Source: Anaerolineae bacterium
GTDB lineage: Bacteria; Chloroflexota; Anaerolineae; JAAYZQ01
Assembly (NCBI GenBank): GCA_016929795.1
Contig: JAFGIA010000202.1
Span: 1-64,000, forward strand
Direction: 5' to 3'
Length of the DNA: 64,000 nt
The position numbers were made by a program, and so were the translations under genes. Numbering within the stretch: the stretch's first letter is position 1; each line of letters opens with the position of its first letter. The notes beneath the pieces were generated by a model, which was not told the origin of the DNA, did no database searches, and saw only the letters and a program-made list of their open reading frames with translations. Shown here piece after piece: positions 5,598-16,427 of the stretch.

Positions 5598-8567
5598 CGT
5601 GTGATCATAGATCGACGGCAAATAGACAGCGTGAGGATCATTTGGCGTGAGGTAGAGCGAGGTCGCCGGATCCCCGAGTAGGGCGTACGTATCGACCAGG
5701 TAGCGGCTCGCCGGGCTCCCGGCATAGACGTTCGCTTTGCCCGCCAGGGTCGCCGCACCCAGCGATCGGTCGCCCCCGCTGAAAACGACCTGGAGGAAGC
5801 CTTGCGCCAGCAGGTAATGGCCGGCCAGGAGGGCGCTGCTCGTCGGCCCCCAGGCGGCGACCGCGCCGCCGCCTGGCTCCATCACCAGCCGCTCGTCCAA
5901 CGGCGCGTAGGGTGGGTGGTGAAACGATCCCGTATAGCACGTCATCGACAGCACCACGGGCAGCCGCCCCCCATTTCCGAGGCCGGGCACGTCGTCGCGG
6001 TGTAGCAGGATCTCTTGTGCCCACTGCGAGTGAGATGCGTGCCCGAAATAGGTGACCAGCAACTGCCCGTAGCCGAGATAAGCGGACACTGCCGTGCGCG
6101 CCCGCTCCACCTCTGCCGCGTCGGCGGGATCATATTCGTGGCCCTCCTCGGCGCCCGCGACGAGGTACACACGGTTCCCCCGGAATGGGGCCACGACGGT
6201 CCCGTCGTAGAGTGCGTCGGTCAGCGTCACAAAGTCACCCCCCAGGTCCGCGTCGTCGGCCACAAAGAGCATCTGGCGCGCCCACCAACCTGGCCATGGC
6301 GTCGTTTCATAAGACACGATCTTGTTGACCACCGCCGTCGTCTGCGCGGTGCTGGCCACCGGCAGCCGCCCGATGTGCAGATCGGGCAGGATATCGTCGC
6401 CGGCGACCGCTGCCAGCCGGTTGTCTGTCGCAGTCTCGCCCAGGTAGGGATCCACTTTGGCCGGGTAGGCGGGCACAAAATTGTGCCAGCCATTCCCCAG
6501 GTGGTCGAGGAAGTCGATCGTGCCGTCGCCCAGCAGGAGCACATAAGTGGGCAGCGGCGGCTGCCAGGCCGCGAGAACGTGGCCCAGCAGGTCGCGGATC
6601 GCCTGCGGGTTCATCACGCCATGGTTGAATTCATCATAAACGTCCTGCACGTCAATCGACATCACGCGCAGGCCTTGCCCCGTCCTGAGATCGACCAGCG
6701 GCTGCGCCGCCGGCAGAAACTCGCCATAGCCGATGAGCAGATAATCGGCCTGGTTGCTCGTCGCTGCCAGGTTTGAGGGCACGTCGGGGTAGAGTGCAGC
6801 AGGAGGCCGGACGGCGGCGCCCGCGACAGCCAGGTAGCGCCGCGCCTGCTGCGTGCTGGCCTCGAACTCGATCCGCGTTCCCGCCTCCACCCGCCCGTCT
6901 ACCAACAGCGTCGGGGCACCGTCGTCAGTAATATCAAACAGCATGATATCGGCCGTGGAAAAACCGTCGATCTCGTACTGCCAATCCCCTGCATTGCCCC
7001 AGAAATCGAGGCTGTCGTTGGTGGCCTGATATTCGGCCAGGTAGCTCACCTCAAAGTAATTAAAGCTCATCCCGTTCGGGGGCGGCGAGGGAGGAGGCGG
7101 GGGTGGGCAGTCGCCATTCTCCAGGCGAAGCTCGTTTTCGCCAGCGGCGAGCAGCGCCGAGTTAAACGAGATGACGCTGTCGAGCCGGGTCTGATCTGGC
7201 CAGATCAGGTTGCCGATCGATTGGTCATTGATCGCCACAGCCAGGTTGTGCGTGCCGGGCGTGTAGCCTTGCAGGCTCGTGTGCAGATCGATCGAGTGGC
7301 TCCCGCTCCAGCGGTGCGGGAGCTGGAAGGCAAAGGTCTGTGTCGCGACCGGGCATTCCACCTGCAAAAAGCCAAGGTCCACCCAATACCAGTGATCGCC
7401 ATCGGCTTCTGGATGGGTGGGATCGTACAGGTGGTTCTCTTCCAGGTGGAGCGTCGCCCTGTGTGCCTGGGGCACAGCGTAGGTATCGGTCGGCGCAGCC
7501 GCCTGCTCTGCCATGCGTCGGCCGCGCGTGCTGTCGTGCGTCAGCCAGTAGACGTTGCGCCGGGTGTACCTGCCGCTGGCCGCCTGCCCATAGAAGAGGA
7601 TTCGGTCGCCCGGATCAAAGGTGCCGTCGCCCTCGCCCTCGATCCGGATGGCGATCTCCTGGCCGCGGACCGATAGGTGCACGTCGCGTGGATCGACAGA
7701 ATCGACGGGGAACCCGGCTGCCTCGAGCGCCGCATAGTCGAGCTCGTAGATGCCGTCATCTTTCAGCTCTACCTTGAAACTGCCCGCTGCCCTGGCGGCT
7801 CCATTGGATGCCCCCACGGCGGGGCTGGCGCGCGCGCCACGCCACGCACGCGCCACGTCATAGTTGATCACAGCGCCCTGCAGCACACTATCCCATTCAT
7901 CCTGCACGGGAGCGCCCACCGCCTCGCCCCCCTCAAAGCTGATTTCCACCACCAGCGAGCGAATGATTTCGATCTGGCCCAGGGCCCGGTGGTAGCGAAA
8001 AGGATATAGCCGCAGCGGCACTACCCGCAGATCGCGTACGATCGCTACCTCTCCCACCTCGACAGGAGACGCCGGGTACCAGCTCGTGACATCGTACGTT
8101 TGCGCGTCTGCCACAAGATGTCCGGGAACCTGATCCTCCCACCCCGCGCCGGGCAAGGGCGTGATCGGCTCGGCGGCGGGCAAAAGTGGGTGGGATAGGG
8201 GGAGCCTCTCGCTTTCCTCCGCCACCACGCGCACCGACCACTCTCCCGCCTGCGGCAGGCCGACCAGCACGCCCGTCGAGGGCAGGCAGGGCCTTCCTGG
8301 TGGCGACGCGTCGTCCAGCCCCGGCGCGGACACGGCTGCGTAGGGTCGACCATCGATCCACACGTTCTCGATCTCGAAGGTGGGTGTGGTCAGCGCCACT
8401 ACGACCCGCTGCGCGCTAGAGAGAGACAGCGTCACCCCCTGTGAAGGCGCCTCATCCTCGGCGTGCACCGCCAGCGGGGCGACAGCCCCCGTCACCCCGC
8501 CGGCGGTTGCCACCAGTAGCGCCACGGCTACCAGGGTCCACGTCGCCTTCCCCCTTGATCTATACAT
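5583..8567 (-). CDS. Secreted gingipain-like cysteine protease (peptidase C25)
   Basis: A 994-residue protein with an N-terminal signal peptide (residues about 1-35, ending VHAED). The central region holds the C25 core: YVLLLGDGTIDF, a substrate/ion-binding HIGRLPV segment, then the catalytic pair His843 (YFGHASHS) and Cys877 (SMTCYTGSF). A spacing of 34 residues fits the gingipain arrangement. The family cleaves after Arg or Lys; specificity cannot be read here. The chain ends VYLPSIYDHTVSSQ, and its last four residues plus the stop lie in a palindromic repeat, suggesting the original C-terminus was altered. The gene lies 30 bases after the DUF11 gene and is probably co-transcribed with it. 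Confidence 0.85.
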   Translation of the reverse strand: MYRSRGKATWTLVAVALLVATAGGVTGAVAPLAVHAEDEAPSQGVTLSLSSAQRVVVALTTPTFEIENVWIDGRPYAAVSAPGLDDASPPGRPCLPSTGVLVGLPQAGEWSVRVVAEESERLPLSHPLLPAAEPITPLPGAGWEDQVPGHLVADAQTYDVTSWYPASPVEVGEVAIVRDLRVVPLRLYPFRYHRALGQIEIIRSLVVEISFEGGEAVGAPVQDEWDSVLQGAVINYDVARAWRGARASPAVGASNGAARAAGSFKVELKDDGIYELDYAALEAAGFPVDSVDPRDVHLSVRGQEIAIRIEGEGDGTFDPGDRILFYGQAASGRYTRRNVYWLTHDSTRGRRMAEQAAAPTDTYAVPQAHRATLHLEENHLYDPTHPEADGDHWYWVDLGFLQVECPVATQTFAFQLPHRWSGSHSIDLHTSLQGYTPGTHNLAVAINDQSIGNLIWPDQTRLDSVISFNSALLAAGENELRLENGDCPPPPPPSPPPNGMSFNYFEVSYLAEYQATNDSLDFWGNAGDWQYEIDGFSTADIMLFDITDDGAPTLLVDGRVEAGTRIEFEASTQQARRYLAVAGAAVRPPAALYPDVPSNLAATSNQADYLLIGYGEFLPAAQPLVDLRTGQGLRVMSIDVQDVYDEFNHGVMNPQAIRDLLGHVLAAWQPPLPTYVLLLGDGTIDFLDHLGNGWHNFVPAYPAKVDPYLGETATDNRLAAVAGDDILPDLHIGRLPVASTAQTTAVVNKIVSYETTPWPGWWARQMLFVADDADLGGDFVTLTDALYDGTVVAPFRGNRVYLVAGAEEGHEYDPADAAEVERARTAVSAYLGYGQLLVTYFGHASHSQWAQEILLHRDDVPGLGNGGRLPVVLSMTCYTGSFHHPPYAPLDERLVMEPGGGAVAAWGPTSSALLAGHYLLAQGFLQVVFSGGDRSLGAATLAGKANVYAGSPASRYLVDTYALLGDPATSLYLTPNDPHAVYLPSIYDHTVSSQ

Positions 8568-8597
8568 AACGATTCGCCGTTCTCGCTGCTCCTTTGG

Positions 8598-11500
8598 CTA
8601 CTTGTGTACGATCGGCAGCAACACCCTGAACGTTGCCCTGCGCGGTGTCACAGGCCCCGCCAGCAGAATCTTGGCGCCGCCCAATGTCACGTCTTCCAGC
8701 CAGTAGTACATCACCTGGTCCCCGGCGTCCAGGTCCTCGTAGGTGTAGAACTGGCCTTCGAACTGGCCGTGTCCCTGGCCCAGCTCAAAGTGGATCAATT
8801 CCGCGTTGGCCAGGTTGCGCGTAGGGCTGCGGTAGAGGTTAAAGCCCCAGTTGTCTGTCTCCCACGCACTCTCCCATTCGAGCACCACGCGATCCCCCTC
8901 TTGCGAGGCGCGGAAGTATAGCAGCTCAACCGCCGTGGGGATACCCACGACCTCTTCCGAATCGGCCGACATGGGCACCGCGTTCCCATAGATATCTGTG
9001 CCGTCGGTGACGAGGGCCAGGTTGAGCGTAGAGCTGACGATCTCGTGTGCGACCATGAACGTCGCTTCGACGACAAAGGTCTCGCCCGGGGCCAGCGCCC
9101 GGCCAAAGCCGTGAGGTGCCGGTCCCGTCAGGTCCAGCCAGCCCACAGAGCCGTCATCAGTAGCCTCGTCGGGAGCTGGCGTGGCCGACACAAAGGACAG
9201 ATAGTAGGGATCGTACGAGTCGACGAGCGACAGCGCGTCGATCGGGCTTGGCCCCACGTTCGTGATCGTGATCGTAAACGTGATATAGTTGGGCGCATGC
9301 GCGTCCATCTCGATCCCCGTCAGGCTCTTGCGCACAGCCACCTGCGGTGTCGTGAATAAGAGTGCCGCCTCGTCACTTGCCCTCGCCTCTCCGATGACGG
9401 TCGCGCCCCGCACCGTCGCCGTGTTCGTATAGGTGCCCGTGGGATCGGGCGGTGGGGTCGCCGTAAAGCTCACTTCGAGGCCTGCGCCCGGTGCCAGGGG
9501 GCCGAGGTTGGCCCACACCAGGAGCGGCTCGGCGACAAGATCGGGCTCCGACGGGACGCCCGAGCCAGCGCTGTAGACAAAGCCCGCCGGCAGTGTATCA
9601 GTGAGCACCAACGAGTCAAAGGTCACCTCGCCCGTGTTTGTGATGCGCAGCACGTAGGTGAAGGGCATGCCGGGCACCACGGCCGCTGGCTCGGCGCTTT
9701 TCTGGAGAGAGAGCGACACTTCCACGTCGGGCCAGGTCAGCTCGTCGGCGCTGTTGTTGGCCGGGTTCGGATCTGCCGTTGACGCGCTGACGGCGGCGCC
9801 ATTGGTGAACGGCGTCACCACCCACTCGTGGACCTGCACGACGACGTTGACCGTGACGCCTTCTCCGGCTGCCAGATTCCCCACGTTCCACGTCAGCGGA
9901 TTGGGGCCGCTGTCCTGCGGCGGCACTGCCGACACAAAGCTCACCTCGGGCGGCAGCGTGTCATTGAGGACCACACCCACGGCGTCAGACGGGCCCAGGT
10001 TTTGAACCACCAGGGTGTAGGTCAGCAGTGTCCCGGGCTCCACAGGGTCCGAGCTGTCGCTCTTGGTCAGCGCCAGGTCCGCGGACGGCTCCGCCACTGC
10101 GGTTTGCTCTTCGTCGTGGTTGTTCTGGAGCACAGGATCTGGGCTAGTCGTCGACACGTCGGCGATGTTGGTCAGGCTCTGGGTGGACGTCAGCGACGAT
10201 GGCACCTGCACGACGATGGCAATGTCCAGGCTCGTGCCTGCCGCGACGGTGCCCAGCTCCCACGTCAATGGATCGGGCCCTCCGGTGGGAGGGGGATTGG
10301 CGGACACAAAGAGGACCTCCGTCGGCAGCGTATCGCTGACCACCACGTCCTGGGCGTCGGATGGCCCGTCGTTCAGGATGGTCAAGGTATAGTTCAGCAG
10401 CTCTCCGGGCACGACGGGATCTGGATCGTCTGTCTTGGAGATCGATACGTCCGCCAGCGTGGTGATCTCGGTCACGGCCTCCGCCTGGTTGTCGCCCGGC
10501 TCCGGATCAATCGACGCCGCGCTCACGGTGGCGGTGTTGGTCAGGGTCCCGACCGCCGAGGGCGCTACGTCGACCAGCACCGTGATCACCCGGCTCTCTG
10601 CCACAGGAATGATCCCCAGGTCCCAGGTCAGAGGGTTGGGCCCGCTGGTAGGTGGAGGATCGGATGAGACAAAAATCACCTCTGCCGGCAGTGTGTCTAC
10701 CACGAGGACGTCGTGTGCGTAGGCGGGGCCGGCGTTATAGATGCTCAGCGTGTAGGTCAGCCGCTCGCCGGCCACCACTACGCCAGGCGTGCCCTCCTTG
10801 GCGATCGACAGGTCGGCGATCGGGGTGAGCACCGCTGTAGGCTCGGTATCCTCGTTGTTGCCGGCATTGGGGTCGGTGGCGGCGCCCGCCACCCAAGCGA
10901 CGTTGGACAGGCTCTGGTATGCCGCCGGACCCACCTGGACGACGACGGTGATCACGGCGGTCTCGCCGGCGCTCATGGGGCCCAGCTCCCATTCAAGTGG
11001 ATCGGTGCCTACCGGCGCGGGGTCGGCCGAGACGAAGGTGACCTCTGCCGGCAGCGTGTCGGTGACCACCACCTCCGCCGCGTTCGACGGCCCGGCGTTG
11101 TGCACCGTCAGCGTGTAGGTGAGCAGGTCACCAATGCCCACCGGGTCAGGGTTGTCGGTCTTGACCACAGATAGATCCGCCACTGGATCGCCCGCTGTCG
11201 TGGGTTCCTGGTCCTGATTGTTGCTCGGATCAGGATCTAGACTCGTCGTGGTCACCGTTGCGGTATTGGTAAACACGCCGCTTGCGTCCGGCGCCACCTG
11301 CACCTGCACCGTAAATGTGCTCGCCTGGCCGGCCGCGATGGGGATCGGACCCCAGACCAGCGGGTTAGGGCTGGACGCGGGCGGAGGCGTGGCCGATAGG
11401 AAGGTGACTTCCGGGGGCAGCAGGTCCTCGACCACCACGCCGTACGCATCGCTTGGCCCGGCGTTGTACACTACCACCTCGTAAGTGAGGGTTTCGCCGG

Positions 11501-12131
11501 GCGTGACCGGGTCGGGGCTGTCCGTTTTGGTGATCGCCAGGTCTGCGATGGAAAGGACCGTCGTCGGCTCACTGTCCTGGTTGTTGCTAAGGTCCGGATC
11601 GATTTCGATGGCCGATACAGTCGCCATATTGGTGAGGGTGCCGACGACCGAGGGCGGGACGGTGACCACGATCTGGATGTACGCCGACGCATTGAAGGCC
11701 AGGTTGCCGAGCTGGCAGGTTACCGTGCCCCCGTCCTCGTCGCAGCTCCCCTGCGTCGCCAGCGCCGAGACAAAGATGACTTCAGGCGGCAGGGGGTCGG
11801 TCACCGTGACACTTGTCGCAGCGTCCGGCCCATGGTTGCTCACGATCAAAAAGTAGGTCAAGCTCCCTTGCCCCGCCACCACGGGGTCAGGGATATCTAC
11901 CTTTTCGATCTCGAGGTCCGCGCTGGCCGAGGGCTGCAACAGCGCAGACAGAAGGTAGAGACCGTGGTCCATCATCCCTGCCGGGCCGGCCGCGAACACG
12001 GCCGGTGAGGGCAAGATCAAAAGAGCCAGGGCAGGGAGACAGAATACGAGCAGAACACGCACCATACGGGGGAGCCGGGCGTCCGGCCCCAGGGACATAA
12101 TACGCTTCGACGGTGACTCGGTCTTTGCCAT
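8598..12131 (-). CDS. Secreted DUF11 repeat protein (surface adhesin/scaffold-like)
   Basis: A 1177-residue protein. A long N-region and hydrophobic helix (about residues 22-47, ending AVFAAGP) form a signal peptide. From about residue 72 there are eight tandem modules of about 115-120 residues that open with ADLxIxKxDxPDPVxxGxxLTY and contain VVTDTLPxEVxFVSA, the DUF11 signature; the seventh and eighth are more divergent. The C-terminal part (VELLYFRASQEGDRV, ETDNWGFNLYRS) is a domain often found at the end of such proteins, and the chain finishes RVLLPIVHK. Such proteins usually form extended fibres at the cell surface; no enzymatic motif is present. GGAGGTGAAGG precedes ATG 12131. First gene of the surface locus. 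Confidence 0.9.
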   Translation of the reverse strand: MAKTESPSKRIMSLGPDARLPRMVRVLLVFCLPALALLILPSPAVFAAGPAGMMDHGLYLLSALLQPSASADLEIEKVDIPDPVVAGQGSLTYFLIVSNHGPDAATSVTVTDPLPPEVIFVSALATQGSCDEDGGTVTCQLGNLAFNASAYIQIVVTVPPSVVGTLTNMATVSAIEIDPDLSNNQDSEPTTVLSIADLAITKTDSPDPVTPGETLTYEVVVYNAGPSDAYGVVVEDLLPPEVTFLSATPPPASSPNPLVWGPIPIAAGQASTFTVQVQVAPDASGVFTNTATVTTTSLDPDPSNNQDQEPTTAGDPVADLSVVKTDNPDPVGIGDLLTYTLTVHNAGPSNAAEVVVTDTLPAEVTFVSADPAPVGTDPLEWELGPMSAGETAVITVVVQVGPAAYQSLSNVAWVAGAATDPNAGNNEDTEPTAVLTPIADLSIAKEGTPGVVVAGERLTYTLSIYNAGPAYAHDVLVVDTLPAEVIFVSSDPPPTSGPNPLTWDLGIIPVAESRVITVLVDVAPSAVGTLTNTATVSAASIDPEPGDNQAEAVTEITTLADVSISKTDDPDPVVPGELLNYTLTILNDGPSDAQDVVVSDTLPTEVLFVSANPPPTGGPDPLTWELGTVAAGTSLDIAIVVQVPSSLTSTQSLTNIADVSTTSPDPVLQNNHDEEQTAVAEPSADLALTKSDSSDPVEPGTLLTYTLVVQNLGPSDAVGVVLNDTLPPEVSFVSAVPPQDSGPNPLTWNVGNLAAGEGVTVNVVVQVHEWVVTPFTNGAAVSASTADPNPANNSADELTWPDVEVSLSLQKSAEPAAVVPGMPFTYVLRITNTGEVTFDSLVLTDTLPAGFVYSAGSGVPSEPDLVAEPLLVWANLGPLAPGAGLEVSFTATPPPDPTGTYTNTATVRGATVIGEARASDEAALLFTTPQVAVRKSLTGIEMDAHAPNYITFTITITNVGPSPIDALSLVDSYDPYYLSFVSATPAPDEATDDGSVGWLDLTGPAPHGFGRALAPGETFVVEATFMVAHEIVSSTLNLALVTDGTDIYGNAVPMSADSEEVVGIPTAVELLYFRASQEGDRVVLEWESAWETDNWGFNLYRSPTRNLANAELIHFELGQGHGQFEGQFYTYEDLDAGDQVMYYWLEDVTLGGAKILLAGPVTPRRATFRVLLPIVHK
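8990..11920 (-). repeat. Tandem DUF11-coding repeats
   Basis: Eight in-frame units of about 350 bases, each coding one DUF11 module of the surface protein. The units share recurring stretches around the LTY and DTLP motifs but have diverged at the base level, so this is an old domain amplification rather than a recent slippage array. Confidence 0.8.
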
Positions 12132-12237
12132 CCTTCACCTCCGTTGGATGTAGCGGCGACTCTTTACAGGCAACTCCGCTGGCGACAATGGAATCAAGTC
12201 GAGTTACAATGTGAATATTATGTTTGCCATCTTCCCT

Positions 12238-12266
12238 AGTATACCATACAATAACTAATTTGGCAA
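12238..12266 (-). promoter_or_regulatory. Promoter of the surface locus
   Basis: Minus strand: TTGCCA (12261-12266), 17 bases, TATACT (12238-12243). It gives a leader of about 100 bases before ATG 12131. The divergent ABC-F promoter lies at 12330-12358, and a GTACC-GT-GGTAC inverted repeat sits between them at 12290-12301. Confidence 0.7.
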
Positions 12267-12329
12267 GACGAATTTGAAACGGCCGATTGGTACCGTGGTA
12301 CGGTGCCCGGCCCCTGGCAGGGTAAGAAA

Positions 12330-12358
12330 TTGGTTCCAATCTGTCCCTGTGGTATAAT
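12330..12358 (+). promoter_or_regulatory. Promoter for the ABC-F gene
   Basis: TTGGTT (12330-12335), 17 bases, TATAAT (12353-12358), with a TGG extended -10. The start at 12393 is about 35 bases further on, which argues against the longer frame from GTG 12303. Confidence 0.75.
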
Positions 12359-12392
12359 GGCATCTCTGGAGAGATACAGGGAAGCAAAGATC

Positions 12393-14290
<1,898 letters not shown>

Positions 14291-14294
<4 letters not shown>

Positions 14295-14905
14295 GTGACC
14301 GCCCGTTCCTGATCGGGCTGACAGGCAACATCGCCACCGGCAAGAGCGAGGTGGCGAGCAGGCTCGCTACCTTGGGTGCCCATGTGATCGATGCCGACCG
14401 TGTGGCCCACGAGGTGATGGCGCCGGGCGGTGCCGCCTACGATCCGGTGGTAGAGGCGTTTGGCCCGGACATTCTCGCGCCAGGCGGCACGATCGACAGG
14501 CGCCGGCTCGGCTATATCGTATTTCGCGACCCAGGTGCCCTGCGCCGCCTCGAAGTGATCACACACCCGGCCACCATCGTCGAGGTGGCGCAGCGCATCG
14601 CTGCCGCAGCCGAACCGGTGGTTGTGATCGAAGCGATCAAGCTCATCGAGTCGGGTATGCACCGCGCCTACGATGAGCTGTGGGTGGTGACGGCGCCGCG
14701 CTCGCTCCAGATCCAGAGGCTGATGGAGCGGAGAGGGCTGAACGAGGTCGAGGCCCGGCTGCGCGTCGACGCGCAACCGCCTCAGGAAGACAAGGCGGCC
14801 GCCGCAGACAGGGTATTGGTCAATGACGGCAGCCTGGACGATCTGCGACGGGAGGTGGACGCGGCATGGATAGAGATTCAGCCGGCCTTGGCGAGGCGCG
14901 CCTGA
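14291..14905 (+). CDS. coaE: Dephospho-CoA kinase
   Basis: A 204-residue protein that phosphorylates the 3'-hydroxyl of dephospho-CoA in the last step of CoA synthesis. The P-loop GLTGNIATGKSEVA is at residues about 9-22, followed by the family motif VIDADRVAHEV and later RRRLGYIVFRDPGALRRLE with ITHP. The length is normal for CoaE. ATG 14291 overlaps the ABC-F stop (ATGA), indicating translational coupling. The family's usual D-A-D and H-P landmarks are present, so the call is firm. Confidence 0.93.
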
Positions 14906-15504
14906 CCGCACACCGGGTCGATATCGACACGATCGCCTCTGGGGCCGGTCTCCGACCGAGCCCTCTGCCAGAGGCGATGACCAGCTTATCGAGTGTCATC
15001 GTGCGCCCCGTGCGCCGCGACAACCTGGCCGACGCGGCAGGTGTAGCCGCTGTATTGAATAGCGTGATCGCCGAGGGGTGCTACACGGCATTGACAGGGC
15101 ATTGGACTGCCGAGGCGGAGCGAACCTTTTTGCAAAGCCTCGGGCCGCGCAGCGAGCTGTTCGTCGCCGAGGTGAATGGACACATCGCCGGCTTTCAGGT
15201 GGTCGAGCCGTTCGTCTCCTACACGTCGTCGATGGACCACGTCGCCCATCTCGGGACCTACGTGCTGGCGGGGTATCGTGGGGGGGGCATCGGCCGGCGG
15301 CTGGCAGGGGAGACTTGGGCCTTCCTTCGACAGCAGGGCTATGAGAAGGTCGTCATCTATGTCCTGGCGCACAACGACAGCGGCCTGGGCTACTATCACA
15401 GCCTCGGCTTTGAGCCGCGCGGCACGCTCCGCCGGCAGACGCGGATCGACGGCGTCTATTATAATGAAGTGTTCATGGAGATGCACCTGGAGGAGAGGGG
15501 CTAA
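14866..15504 (+). CDS. GNAT-family N-acetyltransferase
   Basis: A 212-residue frame. The acetyltransferase core begins about residue 45 (VIVRPVRRDN). It shows the acetyl-CoA loop motif YRGGGIGRRLAGETWAFL and the late YHSLGFEPRGTLR motif common to phosphinothricin/amino-acid acetyltransferases. GGGAGG precedes ATG 14866, which overlaps coaE by 40 bases; the first 37 residues look unconserved, so ATG 14977 is an alternative start. The substrate is not predictable. It is followed at once by a second GNAT-like gene that overlaps by one base. Confidence 0.85.
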   Translation: MDRDSAGLGEARLTAHRVDIDTIASGAGLRPSPLPEAMTSLSSVIVRPVRRDNLADAAGVAAVLNSVIAEGCYTALTGHWTAEAERTFLQSLGPRSELFVAEVNGHIAGFQVVEPFVSYTSSMDHVAHLGTYVLAGYRGGGIGRRLAGETWAFLRQQGYEKVVIYVLAHNDSGLGYYHSLGFEPRGTLRRQTRIDGVYYNEVFMEMHLEERG

Positions 15505-16100
15505 TGGCCGCCAAGAAGCGCAGGAAAGGGAAGCAAGCTGTGGAAGGGACCCCCGCTCAGCCGCAGGTCGAGGTCGAAGAGACGTCGCCTGCGGCAGGAG
15601 AGCCACAGGCCGCAGTTGAAGTGCGGCGCGCAGGGCGAAGTGACCTGGCACCCATTGCCACACTGGTCCGGGAGGCAAGCGAGGCGCGTCTCGAGATAGA
15701 CGAAGCTGATGTGATGGAGTGGCTCTTTAGCAAAGGCTTGTGGGTCGCCGCGATCGGGGGCAACCTGGTGGGGGTTGCGGCGTGGCAGGCGGAGAACCTC
15801 TTGTGCGTGACCGACGTGTTTTTTGCTTACCCACCCGAGTCGCTCCAGGCTGCTGGGGCGGAGCTGCTGTCGACGATCGAGGCGGAAGCGAACACCTTGA
15901 TGTGCGAGGCGAACGTCGTCGCGCTGCCATCCTGGACCGGCGAGGCAGTCCGTGCCTGCCTGGCGCAACAGGGCTACGAGCCCAAGACATACGACGAGCT
16001 ACACCGCATCTGGCGCGAAGTGCTTGGAGAGTTCGTGGACCAGGGCCAGGATCTCCTCGTCAAGCGCCTGCGCGAGCGCATGGTGATGGTGCCCATCTAG
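15504..16100 (+). CDS. GNAT-like protein with basic N-terminus
   Basis: A 198-residue protein. The first 38 residues are Lys-rich then Pro/Glu-rich and probably disordered. The rest has a weak acetyltransferase pattern (VRRAGRSDLAPIATLVREA, then LWVAAIGGNLVGVAAW) but no clear acetyl-CoA Q/RxxGxG/A loop, so it may be a degenerate or non-catalytic relative. A late segment CLAQQGYEPKTYDELHRIW resembles the C-terminal beta-bulge region of GNAT proteins. It is translationally coupled to the preceding acetyltransferase (ATG overlapping its TAA). Confidence 0.6.
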   Translation: MAAKKRRKGKQAVEGTPAQPQVEVEETSPAAGEPQAAVEVRRAGRSDLAPIATLVREASEARLEIDEADVMEWLFSKGLWVAAIGGNLVGVAAWQAENLLCVTDVFFAYPPESLQAAGAELLSTIEAEANTLMCEANVVALPSWTGEAVRACLAQQGYEPKTYDELHRIWREVLGEFVDQGQDLLVKRLRERMVMVPI

Positions 16101-16111
16101 GGGGTTGGGAG

Positions 16112-16141
16112 TTTGTCATTGCGAGCGAAGCGAAGCAATCC
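16112..16141. repeat. Interspersed palindrome (GCGAGCGAAGCGAAGCAATC type)
   Basis: The stretch around GTCATTGCGAGCGAAGCGA followed by AGCAATC matches a short dispersed repeat that I recognise from many unrelated bacterial genomes, often seen in its other orientation as GATTGCTTCGCTTCGC. It sits just after the GNAT-like stop and before the small membrane protein, in otherwise featureless sequence (16101-16195). Confidence 0.7.
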
Positions 16142-16195
16142 CCAGCTACCGCATGGAAACCCACCACCTCGGATATCGAACGGAGGGAGAGAACT

Positions 16196-16420
16196 ATGCC
16201 TGTAAAAGATTGGCTCACTCGTCATCCGCGCCTCGCCATGTGGCTCGTGTTGGCGATTGGAATGGTCGTGATCCTGATCTGGGCGGCGCGTGACGTGGGA
16301 CTATTGCCTGGGCAGTGGGCTGCGATGATCGTCGCCACCATCCTCCTGGCCGGGTTGTGCGTCTGGATCATCTCCTGGGAGGAGGGGGATGAGGCGCCGA
16401 ATCAGCCATCGGAGGAATAG
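16196..16420 (+). CDS. Small two-helix membrane protein
   Basis: A 74-residue protein with GGAGGGAGAG about 10 bases before ATG 16196. It has a basic N-terminus (VKDWLTRHPRL), two hydrophobic helices (about residues 12-29 and 39-58) separated by a short Gly/Pro turn, and an acidic tail EEGDEAPNQPSEE. No known motif is seen. It ends 7 bases before the convergent gene at 16428. Conserved small membrane proteins of this shape are common, and no function can be assigned. Confidence 0.65.
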   Translation: MPVKDWLTRHPRLAMWLVLAIGMVVILIWAARDVGLLPGQWAAMIVATILLAGLCVWIISWEEGDEAPNQPSEE

Positions 16421-16427
16421 CTTCTGC

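Noticed and set aside
5583..8567. C25 protease as a PorU-like type IX secretion sortase
   Set aside because: No other type IX component is visible, and the protein has a simple secreted-protease layout; the fold is shared but the system is not supported.
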